In this document: positions 1 to 12,166 of the stretch, one piece after another | Position numbering within the stretch: the first letter of the stretch is position 1 | Layout of the letters: each line of letters opens with the position of its first letter | Source: Cubamyces lactineus | Lineage: Eukaryota > Basidiomycota > Agaricomycetes > Polyporales > Polyporaceae | Length of the DNA stretch: 64,000 bases | Reading direction: 5' to 3' | Assembly (NCBI GenBank): GCA_022376465.1 | Contig: JACDTU010000011.1 | Coordinates: 1,116,001 to 1,180,000, forward strand | Translations under genes and position numbers: made by a program | Notes under the pieces: model-generated | Seen by the model: only the letters and a program-made list of their open reading frames with translations | The model's database searches: none | Told to the model about the DNA's origin: nothing

Positions 1-190
1 GTGGGAGAGGCTCCCGTTCGCAACGGCACCCATGCTGACAAGCGAGGACGCCGCTGCCCAAACGTCTAAAGTAAGATGCTGTTGTTCGAAATGTCGTGGA
101 TTGGGTGCTGACAACCTGCGACAGTTCCTGGAGATCTGGAGCGAGGATGGCGTCACGGCCGAGCCAGAAGACGACATGATGATGGCATGA
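1..190 (+). CDS. 3' end of an unidentified gene (partial)
   Basis: Only the end of this gene lies in the window. A reading frame enters at base 2 and stays open to a GT donor at about 70 (AAA|GTAAGA). An acceptor near 124 (GCGACAG) joins it in frame to a short last exon that ends in TGA at 188-190. The visible tail is about 44 residues, acidic and methionine-rich at the end (EDDMMMA). No domain is visible, so the product cannot be named. The frame match across the intron and the correct splice borders are the only support. Bases 191-427, between this stop and the convergent Sec14 gene, hold nothing I recognise. Confidence 0.5.
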   Translation, partial: WERLPFATAPMLTSEDAAAQTSKVRCCCSKCRGLGADNLRQFLEIWSEDGVTAEPEDDMMMA

Positions 191-427
191 ACAGCTTTTT
201 GTAACTTATATCCCTGCTTTTTCTCCGGGTCCTTTGAGGTCGTCGATCGTGCTCCAATTTTCTTGGACTCTCTTCTCATCCATGCTCTCATGAACGCGAA
301 ATGTAGCTCTCTAGTAATATGCTGTGTAGTATACCGTAATACAACAAGACGAACAAAATCCAGACGTATAAAGGTCTCATCGTACAAGCGATCCATGATT
401 ATCGATGTACTATTGCTCGGGACGCCG

Positions 428-1788
428 TCATGGGTTGCCGGTGGAGGGTGTATCGGTTGAGTCTGGAGGTGCTGTCGGGCGGCGCACTTCGCCGTCCTCG
501 AAGACGACGGGTCCCTTGGGCATCTCACCAATGACTGATTTGGCGGCATCGTCGAGCGCGGGCTCGTCCTCGTACGCCCAGTCGAGATCCCCGCCATACG
601 GTTTGGGCAGGTCTTTGGGGTCGATTAGCGTGCGGAGAGTAGGTCCGGGGTCTTTGCCGAGGACGTGCACTTTGCGGCGGGTTCCCTCGTCGAACCAAGG
701 CTATTTGATATTAGTATTCCGAGCAGCAGCAAACGAAGAAAACAAAGGGCCGGAGAGATCGTGATCTTGGAAGTTGGATGGACGCACCTTGATCCAGTTC
801 CAGACGGTGGGGAAGAAGGAGGGCGAGTTGACGACGGCGATCGTGCTGAGCGTCTCGGGGTAGTTGGCCGTCGCGAGCGCGGAGGCTTCCTGGAGGTGCG
901 AGCGGAGGGACCAGAGGGTGGGGAGCGTGCATTGGTCGAGGTCGATGATCGTCGTGACGGACGAGATGGGCGTCGGCGCGGTGTGGTGTGGGAGATGCGT
1001 GCAGAGCCGGAGGACGAAGCGGGTCATGGTCTCGTAGAGCGCGACGCTGTAGGCGGGAGGCGTTGGAGAGGGGACGTCATGAGAGTTAGTGCCGGCCGAT
1101 TGGCAAACGGGCGAGAAAATTTGGGTGGGGTGGGGCGGGGTGGGAGAGGAAGAAGCATGGCTCACATGCGCTGGTACCGCCGCTCGGGCGGGACAGAGTT
1201 GAGCTCCTTCTGGAGAGGTCCGGAGAGAGAGGCGATCCTGTATACGTACACCGGCAGGCCGTTCTGTGCATTGCACATTGAGGGTGTAAGCGTCGAAGCG
1301 GAAGGCGGTGGAGAGTGGTAAGTGATGTGCGCACCTTGTCTCTGCGGCCCGTCCAGCGCGGGTAGAAGCGGCGGGCGCGCTCAAACTCGTCTACGGGGAA
1401 GGTGGCGTAGAGGGCGTCGACGTTGTGCTTCTTGCGCCATGCCTCTGCGTCGGCAAACTGCTTGTAGGCCTTTTGGGGGTCGAAGCGACGGGCACGCAGG
1501 AATCGCCTGGGAGACGGTGCGTCAGATTACATGAATATATTATGCGTTAAAATGCGTGGTGGACGGTATGAAACGGTGTACGAACAGTAAGGACGGCTCA
1601 TCGTGGACGGGGTGGGGGCGTTGTGGGGAGTAGAGCTGTGCTTTGGCGATGATGTCCTTGAAGGCAGCGAAGGCGTTCTGCTGGTCTGGGGTAAGATGGG
1701 TGAGATGGCCGGAGGTGACGTCTGGGTCGATCTGTTCGCCCTTGAACGGCTGGGCCTGTGCGTCTGTGGAGAGGGAGAACATGGACAT
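428..1788 (-). CDS. Sec14-like CRAL-TRIO phosphatidylinositol transfer protein
   Basis: Five exons close in frame: 1586-1788, 1335-1506, 1166-1263, 788-1046 and 428-700, giving 334 residues. The N-terminal CRAL-TRIO-N part has the family motif RFLRARRFDPQKA. The lipid-binding CRAL-TRIO core has NGLPVYVY, the TTIIDLDQ strand, the NYPETLSTIAVVNSP lipid gate and FFPTVWNWIKPWFDEGTRRKV. Proteins of this family exchange phosphatidylinositol and phosphatidylcholine at Golgi and endosome membranes. Family membership is clear; which Sec14 paralogue it is cannot be told. The start at MSMFSLS is the first ATG of the frame and lies about 370 bp from the divergent ypd1 start. The donor of intron 1 (CT|GTTCGT) is unusual but is forced by the LLRFLRA junction. 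Confidence 0.9.
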
Positions 1789-2160
1789 GGTATGTTGTAA
1801 GTGGTTGTAAGTAGCTGTAAGTGGGGGGAAAAGGATGGAGCGGCCGGGAGGGATGCCGGGGACGATCGATGTACGGTAGTTTATCTAATCTGTTATCTGG
1901 GCGAGTAGTATTCGTATTACAGAGCGTACAGGATCGGTTAGATGCCTGTACTTATACTCTCGTCTCGGCTTCTCTCAGCTTGCAGCCATCCGACTCGGCC
2001 TCTTCCTCCCTCTTCACCGTCTGCCCTCTCCCGACTTATCTGTCCCCACACCCACATACTCCCAGATTGATTTGATCATTCTCTCTCCCCCGCACCACAT
2101 CTTCTCCTTCCTCTATCTCGTCCTCTCAGTCTCCAGCAACAACACCCCACAGTCACCATC
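1789..2160. promoter_or_regulatory. Divergent promoter region of Sec14-like gene and ypd1
   Basis: These 372 bp separate the two start codons. The half next to ypd1 is a long pyrimidine-rich tract (about 1975-2150, many CTCTCC, TTCCTC and CCCAC words). Such CT-rich stretches are common upstream of fungal transcription starts. No clear TATA box is seen. Confidence 0.5.
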
Positions 2161-3053
2161 ATGTCCCAGACCAAGACCGCCGTCGCGGAGCACGTAAAGT
2201 CTCCAGAGCGCGAGCTCTCCGCCAAGCCCCGCTCCCCTTCCCCGCGACCGCACGACTCCCGAGCTCCGTCTCTCGCCCCGCCATCTCCCAAGTCTTCCGC
2301 TGCTCGTCTCGCCTCCCCCGTCCCCGAATCAACCTCTAGAGCAACTCCTGCGCCGGAACGCACACCTGCTCCATCCACTCCCGCCCCCGCCCCTGCCTCT
2401 GCGCCTGCGCCTGCGCCTGCGGACGATGCGCTGGATGAAGAGGTACGTCCGAGCTCATTCTAGTACTCCCGGATCATTCCCACCCAACCATCGTCATCAT
2501 CGTCCCCCGTCATCGTCATCGGCCGCGGCTTTCTTCCGCCCGCGTGCGTGCAGATCAGCGAAGAGAAAGTCATCGACCTCGACACCTTCAACCAAATCCT
2601 CGATCTCGATGAAGACGACACCCATGACTTCTCTCTCGGCATGGCAGAGGCCTATTTCACCCAGGCTAGCACCACCTTCGTTGACATGGACCAGGCCTTG
2701 TACGTATTATCCCCGCTCAAGCAGCCCCATCCGTGCTTGCACGCGCCGATTCGCAGATCGCTGACCCGTCGTTCTTCCATAGCGAGAAGAAGGATCTCGA
2801 GAAGCTCTCCTCGCTCGGCCACTTCCTGAAAGGTTCGTCCGCTGCCCTCGGCGTGTCCGCCGTGCAGGCGACGTGCGAGCACATCCAGCACTATGGCGCG
2901 CTGCGCGACGAGGAGAACGGGACGGACCTGACGGCGGAGGATGCGCTGGCCAAGATCGCGCCGCTGCTCAAGCGCGTGAAGCGCGAGTACGAGGTCGCGG
3001 AGCGATGGCTCAAAAACTGGTATCAGCAGAACGCGACGCCGGCCGAGGCCTGA
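2161..3053 (+). CDS. ypd1: Ypd1-like histidine phosphotransfer (HPt) protein
   Basis: Three exons, 2161-2442, 2554-2699 and 2783-3053, close in frame for 232 residues. The first 94 residues are a Ser/Pro/Ala-rich extension absent from the 167-residue yeast Ypd1. The rest is the four-helix HPt fold. The phospho-accepting histidine lies in LGHFLKGSSAALG, the family signature. It is preceded by the FSLGMAEAYFTQAS helix and followed by the C-terminal helices ending in RWLKNWYQQ. Ypd1 passes phosphate from sensor histidine kinases to the Ssk1 and Skn7 response regulators, so it links osmotic and oxidative stress to the Hog1 MAPK route. Fungi usually carry a single HPt gene, and none other is seen here. 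Confidence 0.95.
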
Positions 3054-4928
3054 TCCGGTTCCAGGCCGGCCCATCGGTGGGCAGGCGTGGGTGCACCGGA
3101 GGAAGGGAAGGGTTGGATGGGCTCGCACGCGGTTGAGCTAGAGCGGTCGCTGGCTGGCTGGATGGCTGGATGGGCGGATGGACGGACGTGGACAGCTTGG
3201 ACGAAGAGGCCTGCGTGCTGACTGACTTGCTGGTTCGCGGAACCCGCGAGCCGGGAAGGTAGGATGCGACGGGGCCGTGCCAGCAGCCGGTGCGATCAAG
3301 GACAGAATACAGAGACAAGAGAAGACAAGAACACAAGACAACGAACGCGCATGCACCGCTCACGCCCATGCTCATGCTCATGCCCATACGCCGCCTGGAA
3401 CGGTACGCGATGCTGGTGGGGCGGATGCGAAGCGAAGCGGTCAAACGAAGAAAGCCTGCCTGCAGATGTAACGGTCGTGTATGTTATATGGAGTGACGCT
3501 TCAAGCTCTCTCAAGCCCCTTGCACTTGCTGTATCATCGACATTCATGCCACCCGGCCTCTGGTCTCTCCTCAATCTCTTTGCACACCCAACATATCCCC
3601 TGTACATGTACGGCCTCCGCCCGCGCAACCCACACGACAAGCACAAGCATAGCACGCAGTTCCTGCTTATATTGACAAGCACTTTCCTCTGCCTATTTGT
3701 TATCGATCGTCTGCTTTTTCTCCGTTTCCTCCCACTGTATCTGTCGTCGCCCGTTTACTTAGTTTCATCGGCTTGTAGCTATCCAAGTTATACGTACAGT
3801 ACAAACATGCCGAATTTTCTTATCCTGTTTCCCGAGTGACGTCACGGACATGTGCATTGGCATGGTTCGGATCTTTGGCGATGTCCTTCTGTGACTCGGC
3901 GTGAGTGCCATATGGCATATGCAAGTGATTTTACTCGTCGATTCGCTTCGATGCCCGTCGCGTGCGAACGACGCTGGCAGTTGATATCGCTCGAGAAAGT
4001 GCTGGAGGCAATGCAGGGCAATCCCGAAGTACAGATATACTGCATGCATGAAGCGATGCTTCGGCATTCATGGAAGCAAGCTGCTGCACGTCCATGCGCT
4101 GGTACTGCGTCATTACGGCGATCCTGCGTCATCTCATGTGCTTCTGGGTTTCTGGGTTCTCGCTACTACTCGGGCGTCGTGCGCCGCTTGATTGAAGCTA
4201 TAAAGGTTGCAGAAAGTGCGCGAAAGTGGGCGCGCGGGGAGGCTGCTTGGTGAGACTATTGAGGATTCTGGATGTGAAGCTGGACAACCTGGCTCATGGC
4301 ATACACCTCCAAGGACAGTGGATGCAGAATCGAATATGCTACCGCCTACCTACGGCATGTCATGTTGGACATGCGGGAGTCGGAGAACTTGCCGTACTTA
4401 TGTGACGGCGTCACGACCGTACGCACGGCACAGTGATGAGCAGCAAGTACCGTCCCGGTCGGTGTGAATCGTTTCAGTCGTCACTGCGACACATCTCCAG
4501 GCTTATTCCGCCGCGCATATGGAGATGAGGGAGAGATCCGAGTTTGGGGCTGTATACCGGAGCGGAGGATTCGGGGGAGGAAGGAAAGCGCCGGACGGGA
4601 CGAGTCGCGCGAGTCACAGGCGCAATGGGGTGACCGGTTAGGCGCCAGCGGGAGGCGGTACGCATTGTGCTAGGATCAGTGAAGCCTCGACAGAGCCCAA
4701 GTCCGCTGCCATCCTCACTCAGAGTTCACGCTCATAGGACCAATACTCGTCCGCGCATATTATCATCCCCTTCTTAGCACATACTAACCTTCTTCGGATC
4801 TCAGCTCCCGTTCGTTTCGATACTTAAACGGTCTCATAAACGCACCCCGCCCTGATGGTCTCCCAACCCACCTCTCCCCAGGCTGTCATCCCAGACCGTA
4901 CGCGCCTCGTCTTCCTCCTCCTCGCGCG
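3054..4928. other. Intergenic region between ypd1 and dug2
   Basis: About 1.9 kb without a convincing gene. Several open frames of 60-190 codons exist on both strands, but none has domains, splice continuity or sensible composition. The first part has GGAT/GGATGGCTGGAT-type simple sequence near 3150-3190 and probably holds the ypd1 3' UTR. Bases 4680-4928 are the likely dug2 promoter. An ATG at 4855 lies out of frame with the chosen dug2 start and could be an upstream exon or uORF. Confidence 0.5.
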
Positions 4929-7900
4929 ATGCCCTCACACGCATTTTCTACCCGCTCGCCCTCTTCTAAAACTGGTCTCGTAGCTTCGCTCAGTAGACGC
5001 ATACAGCCTGATGATTCTCAGCCAAAGCTCTTTCATTCTCTCCACCAGGAGCATAGCTCCGTCTTGAGTCTTGCCGCTGACGACGATAGCATATACACTG
5101 GCAGTCAAGATGGTCAAATATCTGTATGCACGGTGTGCTTAAATCTGCACATCTGTACTCATCTGCGTGTGCCTTCTGCTGTAGGTCTGGGACAAGACGA
5201 CGTTCAAGCTAAAGGCCCTCTTGAGAGGCCACACCGGCAGCGTCTTGGCGCTCGAGTATGCTCCGGACAAGCACTGGCTGTTCAGTGCATCAGGTGCGTT
5301 TCTGTCTTACGTCCAATGACAAATAAGAGGCTCATAAACTCGTGTTCCCATTAGGCGACAGCACCATCCGTGTACGTCCGTAGCCTTTTCGGGCCCGGCT
5401 ATCTTCCCTGAAGCCGCATTTCCAGGTCTGGAGCACGCGCAACCACACGCCGCTGTACCTGCTGCACCCGCACCTCGAGACGGATTCTGGCGACCTCTTC
5501 TCGCTCGTCTGGTGCCAGCCGCGGCAGACGATCTACTTTGGCTGCCAGAACACGTCGCTCCAGTGGTTCTCGTTCTCGTTTCCGACGCTCGAGAGCGCCG
5601 CTTCGTTTGGTGTTTCCCTGCCCTCGGACGGCTCGGTTCACAGCGGGACGTCGACGCCGACGTCCAACTCGCGCAAGGCGCACAAGTTCTTTGATAGCTA
5701 CCCGCAGTATACACGTCGGCCGGCGGACTTGAATGCTCGGAATCCGACTTGCGCTTCTTGCTTGCCCGGCTCTGTGTCGTCTTCTTCTGTCCCTGCTTCA
5801 TCTTCCTCTGTTAGGGGCCTCAGCCCGGACTCGTGTGTGCAGGACGATCTCGTCAAGGCGCCTCTCGCGGTGCTGCAGGTCCCCCCGGAGTGTGTCATTT
5901 TCTCGGCGCATTATGGCTACGTGTACTGTATGGCGCTGTTACCGAGCAACAGGGAAGGCTCCGACGATCCCGCTCCAGAAGACACTGCCGGCAACGGCCC
6001 CCAGCTCGTGACAGGCAGCGGCGACTCGACGGTAAAGGTAGGATGCCACGGCTATTTTTGCGCCACGTCTCCCCGTCGCAGCAGAGCAGTAGAGCCAATG
6101 ACATACCTGATTTTCTTGTGCAGCTTTGGCAGCTACCTAACCGCCGCGCGCTGGACGCCGCGCCTCAGCTCTTGCACACCTTCGATTGCGGCGCAGGCGC
6201 GGTCCTTGCCCTGGCGGTGCGCGGCGATACGGTCTTCGCGGGGTGTCAAGATGGTCTAGTCAAGGTCTGGGACCTCGAGACGCGCACGCTCGTCCGCACG
6301 CTGTTGGTCGTCGAGGTGGGCTTCCTTTCACGTCTCGCGATTTGTAGTCGCCTGGCGGTCGTTCCGACTGACGCGCTCTGGAACATGATTGCCGGTGTTA
6401 GAACGTCGATATCCTGTCCATGTCGATGCTCCACTCTGACTTGTACGTCTGCTCGGCGAATGGCGATATCCAGGTAACGCAGCTACACGCTTCGTATGTC
6501 AGGTTGGATGCCATGCTGATGATCGTCGTCGTTTTGCTGTTCGCGATGATACAGAGATGGTCGGCATCGTTCGACCTTGTGGGTTCTTGGCGCGGGCATG
6601 AAGGTATCATCCTGTCCTCGATTATCACACGCGTGCCCTCCTCGGACACCGCGCAAGAGAGGCGCGGCGAGAACTTCACGCTGGTTACTGGCGGAAACGA
6701 TGACATGATCAAGGTTTGACAGCCCTTCTCCCCCCTGTTGGGTTCCGTGTCGTGCGAGAGAGGGGGCTGAATGACATTTGTCCGCACAGGTATGGGAGGT
6801 CCAGCCACCGCGGACGAACAGAGACTCGCTGTCCGAGCTGAGCGGGCTCGGGGACACCGCAGACGTCTCGAAGAGCATCAATGGTAGGTCTCCGATTGGC
6901 CGTCAGGAGAGGTAGAACGCGAGAGCTGACTTACCGGCCGCGCGTCGTTGGCAGATATTTTGGTGTATGCGCTCGCGAAGTTCGTCGCGATCCCGAGCGT
7001 GAGCAACTCGCTCGCGCACAAGGAGGACTGCCGGCAGGCTGCGATCTGGCTCCGCAAGTGCTTCACCCAGCTGGGGGCCGAGGCGTCGCTGGTGAGCCCG
7101 GCCTTTACGTCTCTGTTGTGATTCAGTGGACATGGCAAGTTGACTGTGTCTGTAACTGTGCGCGTGTGCGCGCGTGTCCTTCGTATGGTCGCTGCGTAGC
7201 TGCCGACAGGCGAGAGCACGAACCCGCTTGTGCTGGCGACCTTTCACGGGACGCGGACGTCCGCTCACCGACCGCGGATCTTGTTCTACGGGCACTACGA
7301 CGTCATCTCGGCGCGCCCGAACGGGTGGGCGTCCGATCCGTTCACGCTGTCGGGGCGCAATGGGTATCTGTATGGTCGTGGAGCGACGGACAACAAGGGC
7401 CCGATTATGGCCGTGGCGTGTGCAGCGGCAGACTTGTTGGCGAGGAGAGCGTTGGGCGTGGATCTTGTGATGTTGATTGAAGGAGAGGAAGAGGCGGGGA
7501 GTGGGGGCTTTGTGGAGGCTGTGAAGCGGCATAAGGTACGTTGGTTGTGGATGCTAGTGGAGTAGTTGATGCTGATTGAGTGTAGGATGCTGTTGGGCCG
7601 ATTGACTCAATACTCGTCAGGTATGTGCGTTTGGTTCAAGGGGCGGACGGATACTAATGGCTGTGGCTGCGTAGTAATTCCACGTGGATCGCAGAAGATA
7701 CGCCTTGCATAACGTACGGCCTTCGAGGAGTCGTGCATTGCAATGTCGAGGTGAGCTTGTTGTATGCTTTGAGAGAGACATATCCTGACGCCGAACGCAG
7801 ATCTCGAACGATGGGCCTGATCTGCATTCTGGAGTCGACGGCGGCGCTGCTCGAGAGCCTATGCTAGATATGTGGGTGTCTTCTGCATATTGTCTTGTCA

Positions 7901-8903
7901 TCCACAGCTCACTGGCCGTCATCCGACAGGGTCAAATTGCTCGGGACGTTGACGGATGATACTAACAAAATCGCCATTCCAGACTTCTGTCTGTGCCTCT
8001 TCCCTACCTCCCCCTTTGGACGACAGCTAATATTGGACTACAGATGATCGTGTACGGCCGCTCACAGAGGACGAGCGGCAGCTGTACAAAGTGCTGTCGA
8101 GCGTCACGCAGACGCCTGCTTCCCTGCTTGCGGCGCGATGGCGCGAGCCGTCTCTCACTATACACAATGTGGAGGTTTCTGGACCACGAAGTGCGAATCC
8201 ATCATGCTGATACAGTGGATTCTGCGAGACTGACAGGTGCTACGTAGACTCAACGGTGATACCATCGAAGGTCCGGGCGCACATTTCGGTGCGGATCGTC
8301 CCCGATCAGGACCTGGAGTCTATTGCGGCATCGGTGCAGGAGCATTTGAGGGCACAGTTCCAGCGGATGCGGTCGCCTAACAAGCTGAACGTGAGCAACG
8401 GGTTGCTGTCCTTTGTCGTCGCTGCAAATGTTGATGGTGGTATGCGCTGCAGGTGACGATTGACCAGACAGCAGACTGGTGGTTGGGCAAGCTGGACGAC
8501 TCGTGGTTCCGCGCGCTGGAAAACGCGGTGAAGGACGAGTGGGGTGTAGACCCGTTGCGTATCCGGGAGGGAGGGGTACGTTTAGTCCATCTTTGAAGTC
8601 GGTTTGGTGGGCTCACAGCGTCGTATAGTCTATTCCGTCGGTGCCATACCTCGAGAAGGAGTTCTCGTGCCACGCCCTGCACCTTCCGCTGGGCCAGAGT
8701 ACGGTATGGGCAATCTCCCATTCTATAAGTGGCTGGGCTTGGCTCATCACACCGTTATTTTTTCCTCTTAGGACCAAGCCCATCTTCCCGACGAACGCAT
8801 TTCGCTGGCAAACCTCCGTCGCGGAAAGCGTGTCGTGGAGAGGTTCTTGTCGAACGTGGGGAACAAATCGTCACCGTCACCGGCCCAGACGAACGACAGT
8901 TAG
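4929..8903 (+). CDS. dug2: Dug2-type protein: WD40 repeats fused to M20 metallopeptidase
   Basis: A multi-exon gene of roughly 900-1000 codons. The N-terminal half has WD40 repeats (SLAADDDSIYTGSQDGQISVWD, HTGSVLALEYAPD, FSASGDSTIRVW, AGCQDGLVKVWDLETRTLVRTL, GGNDDMIKVWEV). The C-terminal half is an M20 peptidase with the metal-site motifs ILFYGHYDVI, YGRGATDNKGP, LIEGEEEAGS and PDLHSG, and a late REGGSIP. This WD40-M20 order is diagnostic of yeast Dug2, which with the glutaminase-like Dug3 forms the enzyme that cleaves glutathione in the cytosol (Dug pathway). Dug3 is not in the window. The stop is TAG at 8901-8903. The start at 4929 (MPSHAFSTRS) is the likeliest; an earlier ATG at 4855 would need a splice. 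Confidence 0.92.
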
Positions 8904-9709
8904 TGATGCAGAGAGATGGCCAGAAGGACGAGGACTTTGTCATGTGTTGTGCCGATTGGCTCTGGGAGTTTGTGATTCACGATAGTGTATTGTATTAATC
9001 TAATTTGACATGCGACGACCATCGACACAGATAATGAGCGACATCAAACGATGATACACCGATATCGAAGTCTGTGGAACGCAAAATTCCTGTAGAACAT
9101 GCTGGTCAGCGTCGTTGTCTCGAGAATGGATACGAAACGAGAGAAAGATCAGGGTTCTCAAGCGTATATAGAGAACCAGGGTAAGGTGTCGTCCGCAAGA
9201 TCCGACTGGTGCACAGCAAGAAGTTCATCACTCTAAACGAACATGGAGGAATACTCACGATGATATCTGCCTCCGGGAGAGCAGCGAGAGGGATGTCGAG
9301 GAAGAGTTGTGGGTTGTGACGTGTGGATTATCCCTTTTATAGTTTCGGTTCGACTGATTCCCGCGCCACAACTGTACAGTACTCGGGCGCTTGCGATAAA
9401 TACTCGTCGGGCGCCGGGACTATGAACGTCTGGCAATACTACATGACGTATAATGCTTTCATCTGTTGCCCCGAGAATGAAGTACGTAGTATCACGCGTA
9501 ACACTCATGGCGTTCAAGCACGGCGAGGTATAGGCGCATGGGATCGTCCAAACTGCTCTTTCGAATTCAGTGAGCCATGGTGACAGCGAGCCAGGCCTCT
9601 AATCAAGCTCAAGGCTCGTCGCTCGATGCCTAATGGGCAGCCATCCTTGGTGCTACGATTCTGACGAAGGCGCGCGGACGGGTGCACGAGTACCGGTGTT
9701 CATACAATC
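8904..9709. other. Intergenic region, possible TATA-driven short transcript
   Basis: About 800 bp with no convincing coding frame. On the minus strand a TATAAAAGG box (9333-9341) is followed by a CT-rich stretch and a GTGAGT donor near 9255, as for a short spliced transcript running towards dug2, but no conserved protein is encoded downstream. The rest shows nothing I can name. Confidence 0.3.
9333..9341 (-). promoter_or_regulatory. Candidate TATA box (TATAAAAGG)
   Basis: An exact TATAAAAGG on the minus strand, followed within 100 bp by a pyrimidine-rich stretch and a good GTGAGT splice donor. It may drive a small transcript on the minus strand; no gene product can be assigned. Confidence 0.3.
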
Positions 9710-10561
9710 TCAATCAGCAAGCTCAGTATCTCTTGTCTCATCCATCTCTTCAGTTCTGTCAGTCACGTCGTCCCACCTCGGGTGTTCTCCCCAACCACGC
9801 GCAAAGTTGAGCGCGGCGACGAACATCTGCTGCGCACACGTGTCGTAACCTATCCCACCCGTTCCAGTTCCCAACCCTGTCATCAGGACCCTCTGCACTG
9901 GAGGTGCGCCCTCGGGCCGTTCGCCTTCGTTCCAGCGCCAGAGCGCGGTGAGCAAGTTCCACATACACTCGTAGACGAGGTCGTGATGCCACGCGACGCT
10001 CTCGGGGGTGCGCATCGTCGGTACGACCGCAAGCGAAGTGCAGCCCAGCGGGTTGGACGCGGTGAGAGCGGCGGATAATGGGACCATCCTGCACGATCCA
10101 GGTGGAAGATACCCTTTGTGTTGTTTGTGGAGCACATCCTGGACGGCGTTCGTGAGGGCCCATATATTGCCGTCTATCATGAAGGCACGAGACAATGCCA
10201 GATCGTACCTGCATTCGCATGTGGGTGAGTGCGATAGCTGGTATATGGATGACCGAGGACAGCGAGGGACTTACCCGCCGTCCATGATGCCGAATGCGTT
10301 CGCGGGCGATACGACGCAGTCGACCTTGCCAAATTCTTGCGCCAATGCTTTAGCGTCGAAGTAAGCCTCTTTGACGGTGAAACGTGCAGCCACTTCAGGT
10401 GGCAAGTCTTCGAGTGCCGCGCGCCATGAGTCGCATAAGGAAGGCGCGGCTTTATTTGTGCCCCGCTGGGGTCCCGGCGCAATCAACACGAAGGAGGGTA
10501 AAATGGACACGTCGGGTTCTGGTAACTCGCGAGGATAATGCGTTGCGATGAACTGTTCCAT
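9710..10561 (-). CDS. Macro-domain-like protein (predicted ADP-ribose binding)
   Basis: Two exons, 10275-10561 and 9710-10208, with a 66-bp intron (GTAAGT...GCAG), giving about 260 residues. The intron splits the core motif: VDCVVSPANAFGIMDGG at the end of exon 1 joins YDLALSRAF in exon 2. This matches the macro-domain nucleotide loop (VSxAN...GGG) in the variant form seen in fungal and phage-tail macro-like proteins. The C-terminal part has VPTMRTPE and LMTGLGTGTGGI, the second ligand loop. Macro domains bind ADP-ribose or related nucleotides, and some hydrolyse ADP-ribose esters or phosphates. The canonical NAAN is replaced by SPAN, so the substrate is uncertain. Confidence 0.8.
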
Positions 10562-10835
10562 GTCGCCTGTAGTATCAAGGCGGGATGAGCGGTATGTGAT
10601 GTTGCTGGTGAGAGACTCAGAGCATGATGCTGTGCAACCTACTACTACAGTCTGTCAGTGTGGGAAAGCCATCCGAGTGGCAGGATCTTAGTCATCACCT
10701 TAGAAATGGATGGATCCATCATCTCAGTTACCCTCAAGCATGTCCACCTCACAGCGCGCTATGCGACGAGGCGGTCAAATCATTAGCTATGAGATGGTCA
10801 ATGCCACTAACTCAACTTGAATGTGTACAATTACC

Positions 10836-12037
10836 CTAATCTTGCAATCTCCACTTGCTCACCTCCTTCCCTATCCGTACATGCACTTCTTCAGCCTCGA
10901 ACATGCCCACGCCAGAGTGCACAAGCTGCCCTACAAACTCGTCGCGGAGGTCTTGCACAAACGAAGCAGGAAAGCAAGGTATTGTAGGGAACGGGTCGTA
11001 GCCGCTTGCAGTGGCCATTGACCCTGGATCATCACTTTCCTTGAGTTCGTCGCGGACATTGTGGGTAAGATGTTCTGGAGGATTTGGCACTGGTCTCGGC
11101 GTTGATACGCGAGAACCATCTAGGAGGGCCCACGCTATTGACGCGTGGAAGCGAGGATCCTGATAGAACTCTTTCTGCCGAATTGACTTTAGAATGGGTG
11201 TCAACTCATCAGATAGGGCTTTCAACTGCATGGAATATGATTATCGTGCTTCCGGCTCAAGAAGGAACGGGCTTACTCCATCATGTCCGGCCCCTACTTC
11301 CAGCGTAAGGAACGTTCTCGTCCGCTCATCATTGGTCAGCTCGGAGAGGGTTGCGAACGATGCAGCGAACCTTTAGAGAACCGAGGCTTGATGTTAGCGT
11401 AGTGGGGCAGGACGAACCGACACAATAACTTACCTCCGTTTCGATTTCGCAGCTTTTTGCACAGCGCGCTTGAAGTCATTGCGTTGATGCGCTCTCAGAA
11501 ACGTCGGGCGGGTCAAGGAGATGTGGAGTTCTACTGAATCAACACCTGCAGGTACAGGTGCGTCGGTATTTGATTTTTCTTTGGTCTCTGTATTGCTCAG
11601 GCCACCGACAACGTCGGCAAAGCCTATTGGATGCAAGATCGGCACCTGCCGTTTGGCTGCCTCAAATATGCGCAGCAGGAGCTTATAGAGTTTGGACCGC
11701 TTCTCAACAAGGACAGGGATGTAGACGTAAGCCGCAAATTGGCCTTCGACGTGTGGTGTTGTTCGTCGTCGTCCTTGATGGAGAGCTGGGTTGTCGACCG
11801 GCACTTTTGGCGCCAGGTAGTCCGGAAGAGCAGGAAGTTGCCTGCCGCAATGGATCAGCAGAATAGAAGGAGTGCAGTACTCGTAGTCCTTCACTTTAGC
11901 TTCTTCTTAGGAGGAGGTAAGATTGTGTCCGCGGCCTGGGGCGCTGGCTCTGATGACACGTCTGCTGGAGCGACTGTGTCTTCTTCGTCGGAGCTCCCAT
12001 AATCCACTAACGCGGCACTCCTCTTTACTAGCTTCAT
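10836..12037 (-). CDS. usb1: U6 snRNA phosphodiesterase Usb1/Mpn1
   Basis: Four exons, 11895-12037, 11434-11841, 11277-11370 and 10836-11225, join in frame. The protein starts MKLVKRSAALVDYGSSDEE, a common Usb1 N-terminus, runs through PPPKKKLKQLPALPDYL across a 53-bp intron, then ALHQGRRRTTPHVEGQFAAYVYIPV. The two 2H catalytic histidines are in ELHISLTRP and FHASIAWALLD. Usb1 trims the 3' oligo(U) tail of U6 snRNA and leaves a cyclic or 3' phosphate that stabilises U6 for the spliceosome. Retention of intron 1 would give a frameshift, so that intron, although small, is needed. It is divergent from the methyltransferase gene, with 129 bp between starts. Confidence 0.92.
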
Positions 12038-12166
12038 TCTCCGAGGATGCGAGAATGCTGCCTCGGTGTGGTATGGGTGGAGCTGTACGGAGGAGTCGAA
12101 GTACCGTTGAACATTCAAAACACTTGCCAGCTCGTAGCACGAGCGTGACACCACAAAGTTGTGACA
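12038..12166. promoter_or_regulatory. Compact bidirectional promoter usb1 / METTL25-like
   Basis: Only 129 bp separate the two start codons, so both genes must share this promoter. No TATA box is seen. Confidence 0.6.

Noticed and set aside
2076..2378. Minus-strand and other-frame open frames over ypd1, dug2 and the RING gene
   Set aside because: They are shadows of GC-rich coding sequence with low-complexity Arg/Gly/Ala products and no conserved motif.
3264..3839. Open frame of 191 codons downstream of ypd1
   Set aside because: No domain, odd composition, no splice logic, and overlapping frames of similar length on the other strand. It is most likely 3' UTR or intergenic.
3852..4253. 133-codon frame upstream of dug2
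   Set aside because: No recognisable motif, mixed composition and no conserved splice sites; probably chance.
11430..11894. Separate gene starting at 11894 on the minus strand
   Set aside because: It is usb1 exon 2 read through intron 1. The conserved LPALPDYL follows directly after the acceptor at 11842-11843.
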